This document shows, in pieces, positions 45,698 to 55,601 of a stretch of 64,000 nucleotides of DNA. The notes under the pieces were generated by a model. The model was not told where the DNA came from. It saw nothing but the letters and a program-made list of their open reading frames with translations, and did not search any database. Made by a program: the position numbers and the translations under genes. How positions within the stretch are numbered: the stretch's first letter is position 1; every line of letters begins with the position of its first letter. Source of the stretch: Cryomorpha sp963741985 (GTDB lineage Bacteria; Bacteroidota; Bacteroidia; Flavobacteriales_D; Cryomorphaceae); assembly GCA_963741985.1 (NCBI GenBank), contig CAVUKD010000002.1, positions 992,001 to 1,056,000 on the forward strand, written 5' to 3'.

Positions 45698-46321
45698 ATG
45701 ACTGAAGAAAGCAACAAAAAAGAACGTAACTTAATTCAAAATGCGATTGAGGTCTTTATGACCTATGGCATTAAGAGTGTTACAATGGACGACATGGCAA
45801 AACACATGCGCGTGTCGAAGAAGACTATTTATCAGTTTGTGAAGGATAAAGAAGATCTGGTAAACAAGTGTGTTGGCAACGACTGCAATTATATACAAAA
45901 TAAAATAAAAGAGGTAGTTGCACAAAACCTCAATGCGATAGACGAGAATTTTGGAATAAGCCGGGTAATGATCCAGGAGCTGCGAAATGTCCACCCCTCC
46001 ATATTCTTTGACTTGGAAAAATACTATCCGGAAGCGATGAAAACCATGCATAAAATGCGCCATGAATTCATTGCCGATTGTGTCAAGAAGAACCTCAAAA
46101 AAGGAATTAAAGAAGGGCTCTATCGGGACGATATCAATGTCGACATCATGACACAATTGTGGGTGCTGAGGATGAACGCAATATTCGATCCCAGCCTTTT
46201 CCCAATGCAGGAATTTCACCCAAAAGATGTATACCTCGAAATGTTTGTCCATCATATAAGAGGTATCGCCAGTGAAAAAGGACTCAAAATATTAGATGAA
46301 AAACTACGTACCCTAAAATGA
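45698..46321 (+). CDS. TetR/AcrR-family transcriptional regulator
   Basis: A 207-residue regulator. The start ATG at 45698 lies just after a good -7 box; an in-frame ATG 48 bp upstream would lie before that box. The N-terminal helix-turn-helix is typical: IQNAIEVFMTYGIKSVTMDD followed by MAKHMRVSKKTIYQFVKDKE. The C-terminal ligand domain is all-helical and variable. It overlaps the TolC gene by 4 bp (ATGA) and heads the efflux operon, so it most likely represses it and responds to a pump substrate (inference). Confidence 0.93.
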   Translation: MTEESNKKERNLIQNAIEVFMTYGIKSVTMDDMAKHMRVSKKTIYQFVKDKEDLVNKCVGNDCNYIQNKIKEVVAQNLNAIDENFGISRVMIQELRNVHPSIFFDLEKYYPEAMKTMHKMRHEFIADCVKKNLKKGIKEGLYRDDINVDIMTQLWVLRMNAIFDPSLFPMQEFHPKDVYLEMFVHHIRGIASEKGLKILDEKLRTLK

Positions 46322-47661
46322 CAACAAGAATGATCCGATCTACGTTTCTTCTTTGCTTACTTTTTGCAGCAGGTGCTGTTTCTGCGCAACCACTATCGCT
46401 TTCGCTCAATCAGGCAAAGCAGATGGCTGTAGACAGCAGTTTCGCTACCCGAAACGCCCGGTATAATACCGCTCAAAAGCTGAAAGAAGTTAAAGATGTA
46501 CTGGCAAACGGACTGCCACAAATCAATGCGTCAGCCGAGCTTCAGGATTTTTTAAAAATCCCAACTTCCCTGGTTCCCGCAGAATTTTTCGGAGGCGAAC
46601 AAGGCGATTTCGCCGAAATTCAATTCGGGACGAAGTACAACCTTACCGGTTCACTTAGCGCTACCCAACTCATATTTAGCGGCACCTACCTCGTAGGGTT
46701 AAAAGCCTCAAAAACTGTGGTAGAACTTTCTACCAATATAGAGCTGAAATCGGAACAGGACATCCGGTTTGATGTAGCCGAGGCGTATCATACGGTTTTA
46801 TTGGCCAAGGAAAATCTAAAAATCCTGCAAGACAACATGGCGAATATTCAGAAAACGTTTGATGATACGCAAGCGCTCTATGATAACGGCCTCACCGAAC
46901 AACAGGATGTCGATCAAATCAAGCTCAATCGCAATCAGATAAAAATCAATATCGACAATACGCAACGCTTCCTGGAAATATCAAGACAAACGCTAAACTT
47001 CCTGATCGGTATTGACCTCAACCGAGAGGTAATCCTGACCGATAGCATTGCGAATCTCGTAAAACTTAGTAACGACCCTGCTTACCTCGATCAAAAACCG
47101 CAGATTTTTACCCATCCTGATTATCTGATCGCACGAAGCAATATGGAAATTCAGGATTTGACTCTACGCGGCAATAAAGCAGCTTATTACCCCACTCTGA
47201 GTGGGTTTTTCAATTATCAGCAATCTGCCCAGCGCAATAAGTTCAACTTTACGGATACCAACCAACCCTGGTATCCGACATCGATCATCGGATTGCAGTT
47301 GAATATTCCCATATGGAGCAGCTTTCAGCGCAAAGCGAGAGTTGAACAAGCGGAAATCGGACTCGAGCAAAGCCAGATGCAACTGGAGCAAACCGAAGAA
47401 AATCTAAAACTAAGCGTGGAACGTGCCAAAAGCAACTACGAAAAAGCATTGAAAACCTGGGATAACCAGAAGGAAAGTATCGACCTGGCTCGGAGCATCA
47501 ATGAAAAAACAAACATAAAATACACCGAGGGAATTGCGTCCAGTTTCGAGCTGAATATTTCAGAAACGCAGCTCCTCAATGAACAAAGCAAGTATATACA
47601 GGCCGCTATGGACCTACTCACAGCCAAACAAAATTTAGACAAAGCATTGAATATTAACTAA
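46318..47661 (+). CDS. TolC-family outer-membrane efflux protein
   Basis: A 447-residue outer-membrane channel. It has a signal peptide ending GAVSAQ and two helical repeat halves rich in Gln, Asn and Ala (LSLNQAKQMAVDSSFATRNA; AEIGLEQSQMQLEQTEENLK; YEKALKTWDNQKESIDLARS), ending QNLDKALNIN. The YNLTGSLSATQLIFSGTYLV and GLQLNIPIWSSFQRKARVEQ segments are typical beta-strand/helix junctions. The start codon overlaps the tetR stop. It forms a tripartite pump with the next two genes. Confidence 0.93.
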   Translation: MTTRMIRSTFLLCLLFAAGAVSAQPLSLSLNQAKQMAVDSSFATRNARYNTAQKLKEVKDVLANGLPQINASAELQDFLKIPTSLVPAEFFGGEQGDFAEIQFGTKYNLTGSLSATQLIFSGTYLVGLKASKTVVELSTNIELKSEQDIRFDVAEAYHTVLLAKENLKILQDNMANIQKTFDDTQALYDNGLTEQQDVDQIKLNRNQIKINIDNTQRFLEISRQTLNFLIGIDLNREVILTDSIANLVKLSNDPAYLDQKPQIFTHPDYLIARSNMEIQDLTLRGNKAAYYPTLSGFFNYQQSAQRNKFNFTDTNQPWYPTSIIGLQLNIPIWSSFQRKARVEQAEIGLEQSQMQLEQTEENLKLSVERAKSNYEKALKTWDNQKESIDLARSINEKTNIKYTEGIASSFELNISETQLLNEQSKYIQAAMDLLTAKQNLDKALNIN

Positions 47662-47663
47662 TC

Positions 47664-48824
47664 ATGAAAATCAGAAATCAACTACCCATTTTGACCACGG
47701 GCCTTACCATTCTTGTCCTGTCTACCTTAATATCTTGCGATCGAAAACCAGATAATCAACTCGAAATACTGGTCGCCCAGCGCGATTCCCTCAAGGAATT
47801 GCGCACCACACTCGATGATCAAATCTTCGCCCTCGATGATCAGATCTCCGTACTTGACTCTACGGTTACCAATAAAAAAGTAACTATTGAAACGGCAAGT
47901 CCATCCTTGTTTAAACATTACTTCGATGTATATGGAAACGTAGAATCGGACAAAGCGGCTACTCTCTTTGCTGAAAACCCCGGGAACGTTACTCAGATTT
48001 TGGTGGAAGAAGGCCAACAGGTGAAAAAAGGCCAAACCCTTGTGCGCCTCGATCAGGGAATTTATGACAGCAATATGCAGGAACTTCAAACCCAGCTTGA
48101 CCTCGCCACAACGCTTTATGAAAAACAAAAACGGCTCTGGGACAAAAACGTAGGTAGTGAAGTACAGTTCCTCCAGGCAAAAAACAGGAAGGAGTCGCTC
48201 GAAAACAATATTGCCACACTGCGTGAGCAAAAAAGTAAATCGAGTGTGGTGGCTCCATTCGATGGCGTAGTCGATAAAATATTTCCAAAAGTAGGAGAAC
48301 TTGCCAGCATGCAAGCGCCGATCGTGCGTATTGTAAACCTCGACAACCTGTACCTCACTGCTGATGTTTCTGAACGCTATATCAATTCACTGAAATTAGG
48401 CGATGAAGTAAATCTGGTTATCAACAGCAAAGACACTTTAACGAGCAACATCGAGCGCATCGGAAGTTACATCAACCCGATAAACCGATCCTTTGAAATC
48501 CGGGTAAATATCGATAAAACCACTGGCAAACTGAAACCTAACTCACTCGTTTCGATGAAAATAAATGACTTCACAAAAGAGAACGCAATTGTTCTTCCGG
48601 CATCGATTATTATGCAGGACGGTGAAGGTAAAGATTATGTCTACACAATCGGAACCGATGATAAAGGCCGTCAACAAGCGGTAAAAACTCCAATTACTAC
48701 CGGAGCATCCTACATGGGCAAAACGGTGGTTCTGGAAGGTATACAGCCGGGTCAAAAAGTGATTAACAAAGGTGCCCGATCGGTGCGTGACAGCGACTTG
48801 GTCGACATAACAACTATCGGATAA
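47664..48824 (+). CDS. RND efflux periplasmic adaptor (membrane fusion protein), lipoprotein
   Basis: A 386-residue HlyD/AcrA-type adaptor. Cys25 in the lipobox TLISC should be lipidated. A coiled-coil stretch (residues about 30-65) precedes the barrel-sandwich lipoyl half-motifs (VTQILVEEGQQVKKGQTLVR and SSVVAPFDGVVDKIFPKVGE) that flank the helical hairpin. These are followed by beta-barrel and membrane-proximal domains (LYLTADVSERYINSLKLGDE; MGKTVVLEGIQPGQKVINKG). It starts 2 bp after the TolC gene and ends 4 bp before the pump. Confidence 0.94.
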   Translation: MKIRNQLPILTTGLTILVLSTLISCDRKPDNQLEILVAQRDSLKELRTTLDDQIFALDDQISVLDSTVTNKKVTIETASPSLFKHYFDVYGNVESDKAATLFAENPGNVTQILVEEGQQVKKGQTLVRLDQGIYDSNMQELQTQLDLATTLYEKQKRLWDKNVGSEVQFLQAKNRKESLENNIATLREQKSKSSVVAPFDGVVDKIFPKVGELASMQAPIVRIVNLDNLYLTADVSERYINSLKLGDEVNLVINSKDTLTSNIERIGSYINPINRSFEIRVNIDKTTGKLKPNSLVSMKINDFTKENAIVLPASIIMQDGEGKDYVYTIGTDDKGRQQAVKTPITTGASYMGKTVVLEGIQPGQKVINKGARSVRDSDLVDITTIG

Positions 48825-48828
48825 TATT

Positions 48829-51800
48829 ATGGCTAACAAACAGATAGAAAAGGGAACTAAGGGGTACAAAGAATTTGGGTTATCCTCGCTGGCGGTCAAT
48901 AACAAGACCACGGTGATAGTAATTGGAGTAATTATTCTGCTCGGTGGAATACTTGCTTATTTTAAAATGCCCAAGGAGAATTTTCCGGATGTAGTAACCC
49001 CCGAAATTTATGTGGGAACCGCCTATCCGGGAAACTCACCGCTCGATATCGAGAAACTCATAACCCGTCCTTTTGAGAAAGAAATCAATGGAATAACAGG
49101 CATTGATGAAATCAATTCAACGAGCACTCAAGGATTTTCATCGATTCAGGTGAAATTTGACTTTAGCGTGACTCCCGAAGAGGCCTTACGAAAAGTAAAA
49201 GACAAGGTGGATGTAGCGATGAGCGATAGGGACTTTCCGACCGACCTGCCTGCAGATCCAAATGTTTTCGAATTGAACTTTTCGGAGCTCATCCCGATTA
49301 TGAATATCAACCTCTCAGGCGACTATTCCATCGATCAGCTTAAAAATTACGCCGAAGACCTTCAGGATGAAATTGAAGACCTTCCGGAAATCACAAAAGT
49401 TGAAATCCGCGGGGTTATGGACAAAGAGGTGAAAATCAATATGGACCTCCTCGCCATGGAAGCCATGGAGGTGAGTTTCGACGATGTGGCAAACGCAATC
49501 TCCTCCGAAAATGTGACAATCTCCGGAGGTGATCTCTTGGTGGATGATATGCGCCGGAATGTGCGTGTGATCGGTGAGTTCAAAGATGTAGATCAGATTG
49601 GAAACATCATCGTAAAACGCGAAAAACAAGAAGTCGTTTATTTAAAAAATATTGCTGACATCTCTTTTGGCGAAAAAGACAAGGAAAGTTTTGCCCGCGA
49701 GTACCAGCAACCGGTTGTAATGATCGACATTATGAAGCGCGCGGGCGAAAATCTCATCGAAGCATCGGATAAGATCAGCGCTATTGTGGCAAAATATCAG
49801 AAAGATGAATTCCCTAAGGATCTGAAAATATCCATTACAAACGATACCAGCGACCAGACCAAAACTCAAGTCGATGAGCTGATCAACAACATTATTTTTG
49901 GTGTGCTTCTCGTTGTTGGCGTCCTGCTTTTCTTCCTCGGCTTGCGCAACGCACTCTTTGTCGGCGTAGCCATTCCGCTTTCCATGCTTATGAGCTTCCT
50001 CCTGCTCAATGCCTTAGGTGTTACAATGAACGTAATCGTACTTTTCGCATTGATTTTGGCGTTGGGAATGCTGGTTGACAACGGTATTGTAGTCGTGGAG
50101 AACATCTATCGCCTTATGGACGAAGGGTATTCTCCGGTAAAAGCTGCGAAACTCGGTGTGGGCGAGGTGGCGGTACCAATTATCGCCTCTACGGCAACTA
50201 CCCTCGCGGCGTTTTTGCCGCTGGCTTTCTGGCCGGGTATGATGGGCGAGTTTATGTTCTATCTGCCTATTACACTAATTATCGTATTGAGTTCGTCACT
50301 CTTTGTGGCATTGGTTATAAACCCTGTACTTACCGCAATGTACATGCGTACCGAGGAGCGCGAGTGGAACCGCAGGAGACTCACCCGAAATGCATTTTTA
50401 TTCATCCTTGCGGGAATAGTGATTGATGTGTCGGGGCTGATCATGAGTGGAGAATCAAAGCTGATTACATTTGGAAACCTTTCAATCGTTATTGGTATGG
50501 CCAGCCTGCTCAATATCTATGTGCTCATACCAGGCACGAAATCTTTCCAGCACAAGGTGCTTCCAAAAATGGAAAACGGTTATCAGAATTTTCTTACCTA
50601 TGCTTTGGGTGGCAAGCGACCCGGAGGATTTTTGATCGGTACGTTCTTACTTCTTGTTTTATCCTTTGTCCTTCTGGGAATGTTTCCGCCAAAAGTGGAT
50701 TTCTTCCCCGTAAACGAACCTCAGTACCTCAATATTTTTATTGAAAAACCGATCGGTACCGATATTGAAGAAACCAATAGAACGACCAAAGATCTTGAAG
50801 GTAAGGTGCTAAACATACTCGACAAATATTTTACGGCCGACGAAAACGGAAACCGCTCATCCTTCCTGATCAAATCGGTGATCGCACAAGTGGGCGAAGG
50901 TGCCAGCGATCCTATGCAGGGAAATTCTGCGGCAAAAACGCCGCATAAGGCGCGTATTTCTGTTCAATTTTCCAAATTTCAGGAGCGCCAGGGCGTGAGT
51001 ACCGGAGATGTTCTCGAAGAAATTCGCGAAAAGCTCAAAAGCTATCCGGGAACGCAGATTACAGTGAGCAAAAACGAAGCAGGCCCACCTCAGGGAGCGC
51101 CCATAAATATAGAAGTGAGTGGCGACGATTATGTTAAATTGATGGCCGATGCCACGCGACTCAAGTCATTTATCGATAAGAAAAATATAGCCGGAGTAGA
51201 GGAGTTAAAACTCGATGTTGAAACCGGAAAACCGGAAATGCCAATCCTTATCGATCGCGAAAAAGCGAGAAGAATCAACCTTTCCACCTATCAAATTGGA
51301 GATGCGCTGCGTACCGCTCTTTTTGGTCGCGAAGTGTCGACCTATAAAGATGGCGAAGACGATTACCCCATCAATGTGCGTTTGCAGAAGAGATTCCGCG
51401 ACAGCGAAGATGCGCTGATGAATATGCAGCTTACTTTCCGCGATCAATCGAACGGAAAAATCGTGCAGGTACCTATCTCCTCGGTGGCACATGCCGAAAA
51501 AAGCAGCACTTTCAGCGCCGTAAAACGGAAGGATCTTGACCGGGTAATTACAATTTCTTCAAACGTGCTTACCGGTTATAACGCCAATGAAATTGTAGCA
51601 CGACTGAAATCGTATATCAAGGAATTTGATAAAGATCCCGGCACTGCGATCAGCTTCACAGGGCAACAAGAAGAGCAGGCAAAGCAAATGGATTTTCTGA
51701 GCACCGCGCTCTTGATAGCGCTGTTTATGATTCTCTTAATCATTACTGCACAGTTCAATTCTATTGCCACTCCGTTTATCATAGGTTTTGCGGTTATTCT

Positions 51801-52323
51801 GAGCTTGATCGGAGTACTGCTTGGTCTGGTTATTTTCCAAATGGATTTCGTAATCGTAATGACGATGATTGGTATAATTTCGCTGGCAGGAATTGTAGTA
51901 AACAATGCTATTGTACTCGTCGATTATACCAATCTGATTCGGCTCAGGATGAAAGAAGATATGGGTATTCCCGAAGACGATGTGCTTCCGTTTAATTATA
52001 CCGTGCAGGCGATTATCGAAGGAGGAAAAACCCGTTTGCGTCCGGTATTGCTGACGGCTATTACCACAGTTTTAGGATTGGTCCCGCTGGCTATCGGGCT
52101 GAACATCAACTTTTTCACATTGATCAGTTCTTTCGATCCACAGATTTATATTGGTGGTGACAACGTAATGTTCTGGGGACCTATCGCATGGACTATTATC
52201 TTCGGACTCAGCTTTGCCACCTTCCTTACGTTAATTATTGTGCCGGTTATGTATTTGCTTTTAGCACAACTTAAGTACAAATGGGTGCATAAGAAGGAGA
52301 CCTCCTACACGATAGAATCCTGA
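48829..52323 (+). CDS. RND-family efflux permease (HAE-1/AcrB-like)
   Basis: A 1164-residue inner-membrane proton-driven pump. The N-terminus has TM1 (VIVIGVIILLGGILAYF) and the usual FPDVVTPEIYVGTAYPGNSP segment. TM4 carries the proton-relay region ALGMLVDNGIVVVENIYRLM, with one Asp followed by Asn where AcrB has two Asp, a variant common in this family. The second half repeats the pattern (GIISLAGIVVNNAIVLVDYT, GKTRLRPVLLTAITTVLGLV). It is longer than AcrB (about 1050), mainly through an insert after TM6 (about residues 510-580) with extra hydrophobic segments. Substrate unknown; it is the last gene of the tetR-tolC-adaptor-pump operon. Confidence 0.94.
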   Translation: MANKQIEKGTKGYKEFGLSSLAVNNKTTVIVIGVIILLGGILAYFKMPKENFPDVVTPEIYVGTAYPGNSPLDIEKLITRPFEKEINGITGIDEINSTSTQGFSSIQVKFDFSVTPEEALRKVKDKVDVAMSDRDFPTDLPADPNVFELNFSELIPIMNINLSGDYSIDQLKNYAEDLQDEIEDLPEITKVEIRGVMDKEVKINMDLLAMEAMEVSFDDVANAISSENVTISGGDLLVDDMRRNVRVIGEFKDVDQIGNIIVKREKQEVVYLKNIADISFGEKDKESFAREYQQPVVMIDIMKRAGENLIEASDKISAIVAKYQKDEFPKDLKISITNDTSDQTKTQVDELINNIIFGVLLVVGVLLFFLGLRNALFVGVAIPLSMLMSFLLLNALGVTMNVIVLFALILALGMLVDNGIVVVENIYRLMDEGYSPVKAAKLGVGEVAVPIIASTATTLAAFLPLAFWPGMMGEFMFYLPITLIIVLSSSLFVALVINPVLTAMYMRTEEREWNRRRLTRNAFLFILAGIVIDVSGLIMSGESKLITFGNLSIVIGMASLLNIYVLIPGTKSFQHKVLPKMENGYQNFLTYALGGKRPGGFLIGTFLLLVLSFVLLGMFPPKVDFFPVNEPQYLNIFIEKPIGTDIEETNRTTKDLEGKVLNILDKYFTADENGNRSSFLIKSVIAQVGEGASDPMQGNSAAKTPHKARISVQFSKFQERQGVSTGDVLEEIREKLKSYPGTQITVSKNEAGPPQGAPINIEVSGDDYVKLMADATRLKSFIDKKNIAGVEELKLDVETGKPEMPILIDREKARRINLSTYQIGDALRTALFGREVSTYKDGEDDYPINVRLQKRFRDSEDALMNMQLTFRDQSNGKIVQVPISSVAHAEKSSTFSAVKRKDLDRVITISSNVLTGYNANEIVARLKSYIKEFDKDPGTAISFTGQQEEQAKQMDFLSTALLIALFMILLIITAQFNSIATPFIIGFAVILSLIGVLLGLVIFQMDFVIVMTMIGIISLAGIVVNNAIVLVDYTNLIRLRMKEDMGIPEDDVLPFNYTVQAIIEGGKTRLRPVLLTAITTVLGLVPLAIGLNINFFTLISSFDPQIYIGGDNVMFWGPIAWTIIFGLSFATFLTLIIVPVMYLLLAQLKYKWVHKKETSYTIES

Positions 52324-52351
52324 TTAAATCTGACAATAACTTCAATATGAC

Positions 52352-52386
52352 AAAGCTCCGCAAAAATTTGTGAAGCTTTTCTTTTT
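52352..52386 (+). terminator. terminator after the efflux operon
   Basis: AAAGCT / AGCTTT outer arms with a second inner stem CGCAAA / TTTGTG, followed by TTCTTTTT. It lies 30 bp after the RND gene. Confidence 0.8.
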
Positions 52387-52615
52387 AAATGAAGGGTCGA
52401 TATAAGAAGGAAGTGAAAAGTGAGCGTGTTCCAGCAGGAATCGAAAATGAGAATCTCACATGATATAAGATTGGCGTCAATCGAACATGTGCAAACTACC
52501 AATAATTCGGCTCAGCTGACAATGCGCTACTGACCTTACTTAGTGAAATTCCTTAAGAGTTTGCCCCACTTAATGCACATCTCGACGTACGATTGTTTAC
52601 AGGCAAGTGGGATAG

Positions 52616-53626
52616 CTATATCTTTTTTCTTGCCACAGAGGGTGGCACCCCGTATTTCTCCTTAAATATTTTTGAGAAATAGCTTTTGCTCGATAAACCG
52701 ATCAAATAAACGATCTCGGAAATTGTATAATCAGATTTTCGCAAGAGACTATTCGCGACATCCAGTCTTCTATTTTGTACATAATCATTCACTGTAGTGC
52801 CGTATAAAGCTTTAAATCCCGTTTGAAGTTTATTGGTATTGAGACCAACCTGGTGAGCCAATTGAAGAACCGATTTGAAATCCAAAATCTCCCGGTCGAT
52901 AATTGCCGTTGCATTCCGAATGCGCTCCATCTCTGACTTCCGCAGTAAAGATTTATTGCCTGTTTTCGCGACATCATCACGATATTGCTGAATTTGGAGC
53001 GTGAGTACTTTAAAAGCACTCCCTTCTAAAAATATTCTTCTTAGAAAATCTGATTCAGGAAATCCAGCTATCTCGATAAATAAATCGGCCATCTTAACAC
53101 TATAATTGCCCTTATGATAAAAAACATGTTTAGCGTCAACATCCCGAAAAAGATTTTGAAGGCGGGGTTCCAAACTTTTCAATTCACAGTCCACGTTTTT
53201 AATAAAATCACTTCGGATTATTTCGAGGCTGTTAATTTTGGTGCGCACTCCCGCTTTAAACCGTAAAATATGACCTTGTTTTTGGCTACTCGCGACAATT
53301 ATATTTTCAAGTACATCGAGGGCATGCAATTCCACTTCATCTTCGAAACGATGGGTCAACTGGCCCTCTTCGCAAAATAGAAATTTTAAGGGATGTATTT
53401 TATTTACTATAAAGCGAATTTCTATATCCTCTTTAAAAATGCAATCGTATAGAATAATGCCATGCCCGCCTTTAAAATCGATTCCCTTAACACAACCCTT
53501 CCCCCATGTAGCAGGTAAAAATATAGTATACTCATCGCAATTGTGATGAACAGTTGTACCCAGCTCCTCCGCGAGATCGTGAATGACATTCTTCAAAGGA
53601 ATTGAATGGCTTACAATGGAGTGCAT
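52616..53626 (-). CDS. AraC-family transcriptional regulator
   Basis: A 336-residue regulator. The C-terminal 100 residues have two helix-turn-helix motifs of the AraC type: VLQLAHQVGLNTNKLQTGFK and TISEIVYLIGLSSKSYFSKI with FKEKYGVPPS. The N-terminal 230 residues have no clear cupin signature (VHHNCDEYTIFLPATWGKGC, GHGIILYDCIFKEDIEIRFI), so the signal cannot be named. A near-perfect inverted repeat lies just upstream (see 53644). It is not in an operon with its neighbours. Confidence 0.92.
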   Translation of the reverse strand: MHSIVSHSIPLKNVIHDLAEELGTTVHHNCDEYTIFLPATWGKGCVKGIDFKGGHGIILYDCIFKEDIEIRFIVNKIHPLKFLFCEEGQLTHRFEDEVELHALDVLENIIVASSQKQGHILRFKAGVRTKINSLEIIRSDFIKNVDCELKSLEPRLQNLFRDVDAKHVFYHKGNYSVKMADLFIEIAGFPESDFLRRIFLEGSAFKVLTLQIQQYRDDVAKTGNKSLLRKSEMERIRNATAIIDREILDFKSVLQLAHQVGLNTNKLQTGFKALYGTTVNDYVQNRRLDVANSLLRKSDYTISEIVYLIGLSSKSYFSKIFKEKYGVPPSVARKKI

Positions 53627-53643
53627 AATCCGAATTAAATGAG

Positions 53644-53681
53644 TTAGATAGTAAAACGTCGAAAAATACTAAACTATCTTA
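53644..53681. promoter_or_regulatory. possible operator upstream of the AraC gene
   Basis: Inverted arms TTAGATAGT (53644-53652) and ACTATCTTA (53673-53681), one mismatch in nine, 20 nt apart, starting 18 bp upstream of the AraC-family ATG. The position suits autoregulation. No exact TAnnTTTG box is present. Confidence 0.35.
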
Positions 53682-53832
53682 GAAAATGAGGCCTATTATA
53701 CTGAAAGTACTAAAAAATTCAATTAAAGTATTAGTGCCTTCATGCTACGATGGAACCGGATCACTCAAACAAAATTTTTCGATCCGTTGATTTATTCGTA
53801 ATACATAAAGAGTTCAGACTGATGTATTATAG

Positions 53833-54315
53833 TCAAACAACATGCGTGTTATCGGGTTCTCTCAACATCACTTTCACCCTCTCTGCTATTTGAAATGACT
53901 CAGCAAGATTTCGTGACAACGTATCACGGTTAGTCTGGTCAAGAAATTCCTCCGTATAAGCTATTAGCGTGATGTACCCCGCAATCCCATATATTACCAG
54001 CCGGTGCAGAGCTGTGAGCAGCCTTTTTCTCTCTGGATCTTCGGAGTTCACCTTACTTAAACAGCTCCCCACCTCCTCGAATAGAAGCTTCAAAGAAGGA
54101 GAGGTTTCCGTTCTTTTTTTCAAATTCAGATGCTGACAAATTCGCGTCAAATCTGACTTACTCCTCTTGATGATCTGAAGCTGATCCTTCAGCAACTCAT
54201 CTACTGATCCGCCGTTTTGAAAGGTCAGCATTTCAGATAAAAAATTGATAAAAAATTCTTGAGAATTGTACAAATCGAAAAACTGATCCGTAAGATGCTT
54301 TTCTGTATCATTCAT
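53833..54315 (-). CDS. DUF892-like (YciE/YciF ferritin-fold) protein, probably metal-free
   Basis: A 160-residue all-helical protein; ATG 54313-54315 is chosen (NDTEKHLTDQFFDLYNSQEF). The layout resembles DUF892 proteins: an opening L-x-DLY-x-S/A-E segment, a central SLKLLFEEVGSCL helix and a late LHRLVIYGIAGYITLIAYTE helix in place of the family's HYEIAAYGTL. However, the Glu and His residues that would bind a di-iron site in helices 2 and 4 are replaced (for example KRSKSDL and RLVIYGI). So, if the family assignment is right, this is a degenerate ferritin-like member. DUF892 genes are often stress-induced. Assignment is moderate. Confidence 0.6.
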   Translation of the reverse strand: MNDTEKHLTDQFFDLYNSQEFFINFLSEMLTFQNGGSVDELLKDQLQIIKRSKSDLTRICQHLNLKKRTETSPSLKLLFEEVGSCLSKVNSEDPERKRLLTALHRLVIYGIAGYITLIAYTEEFLDQTNRDTLSRNLAESFQIAERVKVMLREPDNTHVV

Positions 54316-54615
54316 ATGGTTATGTCTACTGTAATTTGACCCGATGAAAATCAAGTGGTTAAAAGGCCGAAATTACATATGGCACCGCTTTCCCGCTTGT
54401 CGAATCCAATTAAAATTTAACTCATTCCGAATTCTTGTTTCCGGGTTCACAAACCTCTTCCCCCGCCCAGAAACTGAAAATTCATCACTCTATTCACACC
54501 TTCTGGAATGCTCTAAATAAAATTACTAAAAATTAATTTGAACAAAAAGGCATCTATATCGATTGATTTAACGCATCCTTTTTTCAAAAACAATTCACGA
54601 AATATGAATTAAACA

Positions 54616-55536
54616 TTGAAAACCAAATCAAACATACCCATATACGGTGCTATTGCCGCTAATGTGCTCATCGCAATAGGCAAATTCGTGGCTGCATTTT
54701 TTACCGGAAGTTCAGCCATGCTTGCCGAGGGAATTCATTCCATAGTAGACACTGGCAATGGATTACTACTCTTATTCGGCAATAAAAAATCACGCCGCAA
54801 AAGAGATAAAAGCCATCCCTTCGGCTACGGAATGGAAATCTATTTCTGGAGTTTTGTCGTAAGCATCCTTATTTTTGCTTTGGGTGGCGGTTTCGCCATC
54901 TATGAAGGAATTCATTCTTTGCAAGACCCGGCAATCATTAATGATCCGGGATGGAATTACGCTGTATTGGGAATGGCTATTATTTTTGAAGGAACTTCAC
55001 TCATAATCGCCACCCGGGAGTTCAATAAATCACATCGCAAAGGGAGTTTATTGTCCAAAATAATACGGAGCAAAGATCCGGCAAACTTCGCCATCATTAT
55101 CGAAGACTCAGCCGCCGTAACCGGATTGATCGTGGCTTTCCTCGGTGTGTTTATTTCACGCCATTTTCAAAACATTTATGCCGATGGGATTGCTTCGCTC
55201 ATCATTGGCTTGATATTGATCACAGTGGCCACTTTTCTGGCACGAGAAACCAAAGCACTCTTAATGGGCGAAAGTGCCGGAGCGGATGTGTTGGCGAAAA
55301 TTAATAAGATCCTTGAAAGCAATGCTACTATTTCAGTCTTTGCTTCGCCAAAAACGATGCATTTCGGCCCCAATTCGATTCTCGTAATTCTCGAGGTTTC
55401 CTTTCAGGAAAAATTATCGCTTAAAGAAGCTGAAAATGCAACAGAAAACATTCGCAAAAGTATTATACAGGAATGTCCCAACGTTACTCAGGCTTTTATA
55501 TCTATCTCGGGCGCTACAGAACTGGCAAACATCTAG
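54616..55536 (+). CDS. cation diffusion facilitator (CDF) transporter
   Basis: A 306-residue divalent-metal/proton antiporter. It starts at TTG 54616 (KTKSNIPIYGAIAANVLIAI); the ATG 12 bp upstream is followed directly by a stop. It has six predicted TM segments. The metal site in TM2 is AEGIHSIVDTGNG (His-x3-Asp), and TM5 carries IIIEDSAAVTG. A C-terminal cytosolic domain follows (MHFGPNSILVILEVSFQEKL). The IEDSAA subgroup is often annotated as Zn/Co/Fe exporters; the metal is not fixed by sequence here. Confidence 0.93.
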   Translation: MKTKSNIPIYGAIAANVLIAIGKFVAAFFTGSSAMLAEGIHSIVDTGNGLLLLFGNKKSRRKRDKSHPFGYGMEIYFWSFVVSILIFALGGGFAIYEGIHSLQDPAIINDPGWNYAVLGMAIIFEGTSLIIATREFNKSHRKGSLLSKIIRSKDPANFAIIIEDSAAVTGLIVAFLGVFISRHFQNIYADGIASLIIGLILITVATFLARETKALLMGESAGADVLAKINKILESNATISVFASPKTMHFGPNSILVILEVSFQEKLSLKEAENATENIRKSIIQECPNVTQAFISISGATELANI

Positions 55537-55601
55537 CGCCTCTTTTGGCGGCAGTCTCCCGCAAAATGATTTATAAATACTATAAGTAGCAGCGGAGAAT
55601 C

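Noticed and set aside
47727..48314. 195-codon minus-strand frame inside the efflux adaptor
   Set aside because: Antisense to the lipoyl and hairpin domains of a clear adaptor gene; no family resemblance.
50025..50110. Loss of the RND proton-relay aspartate pair (VDN instead of VDD)
   Set aside because: One Asp remains, and the VDN variant is common in functional RND pumps, so it is not evidence of inactivation.
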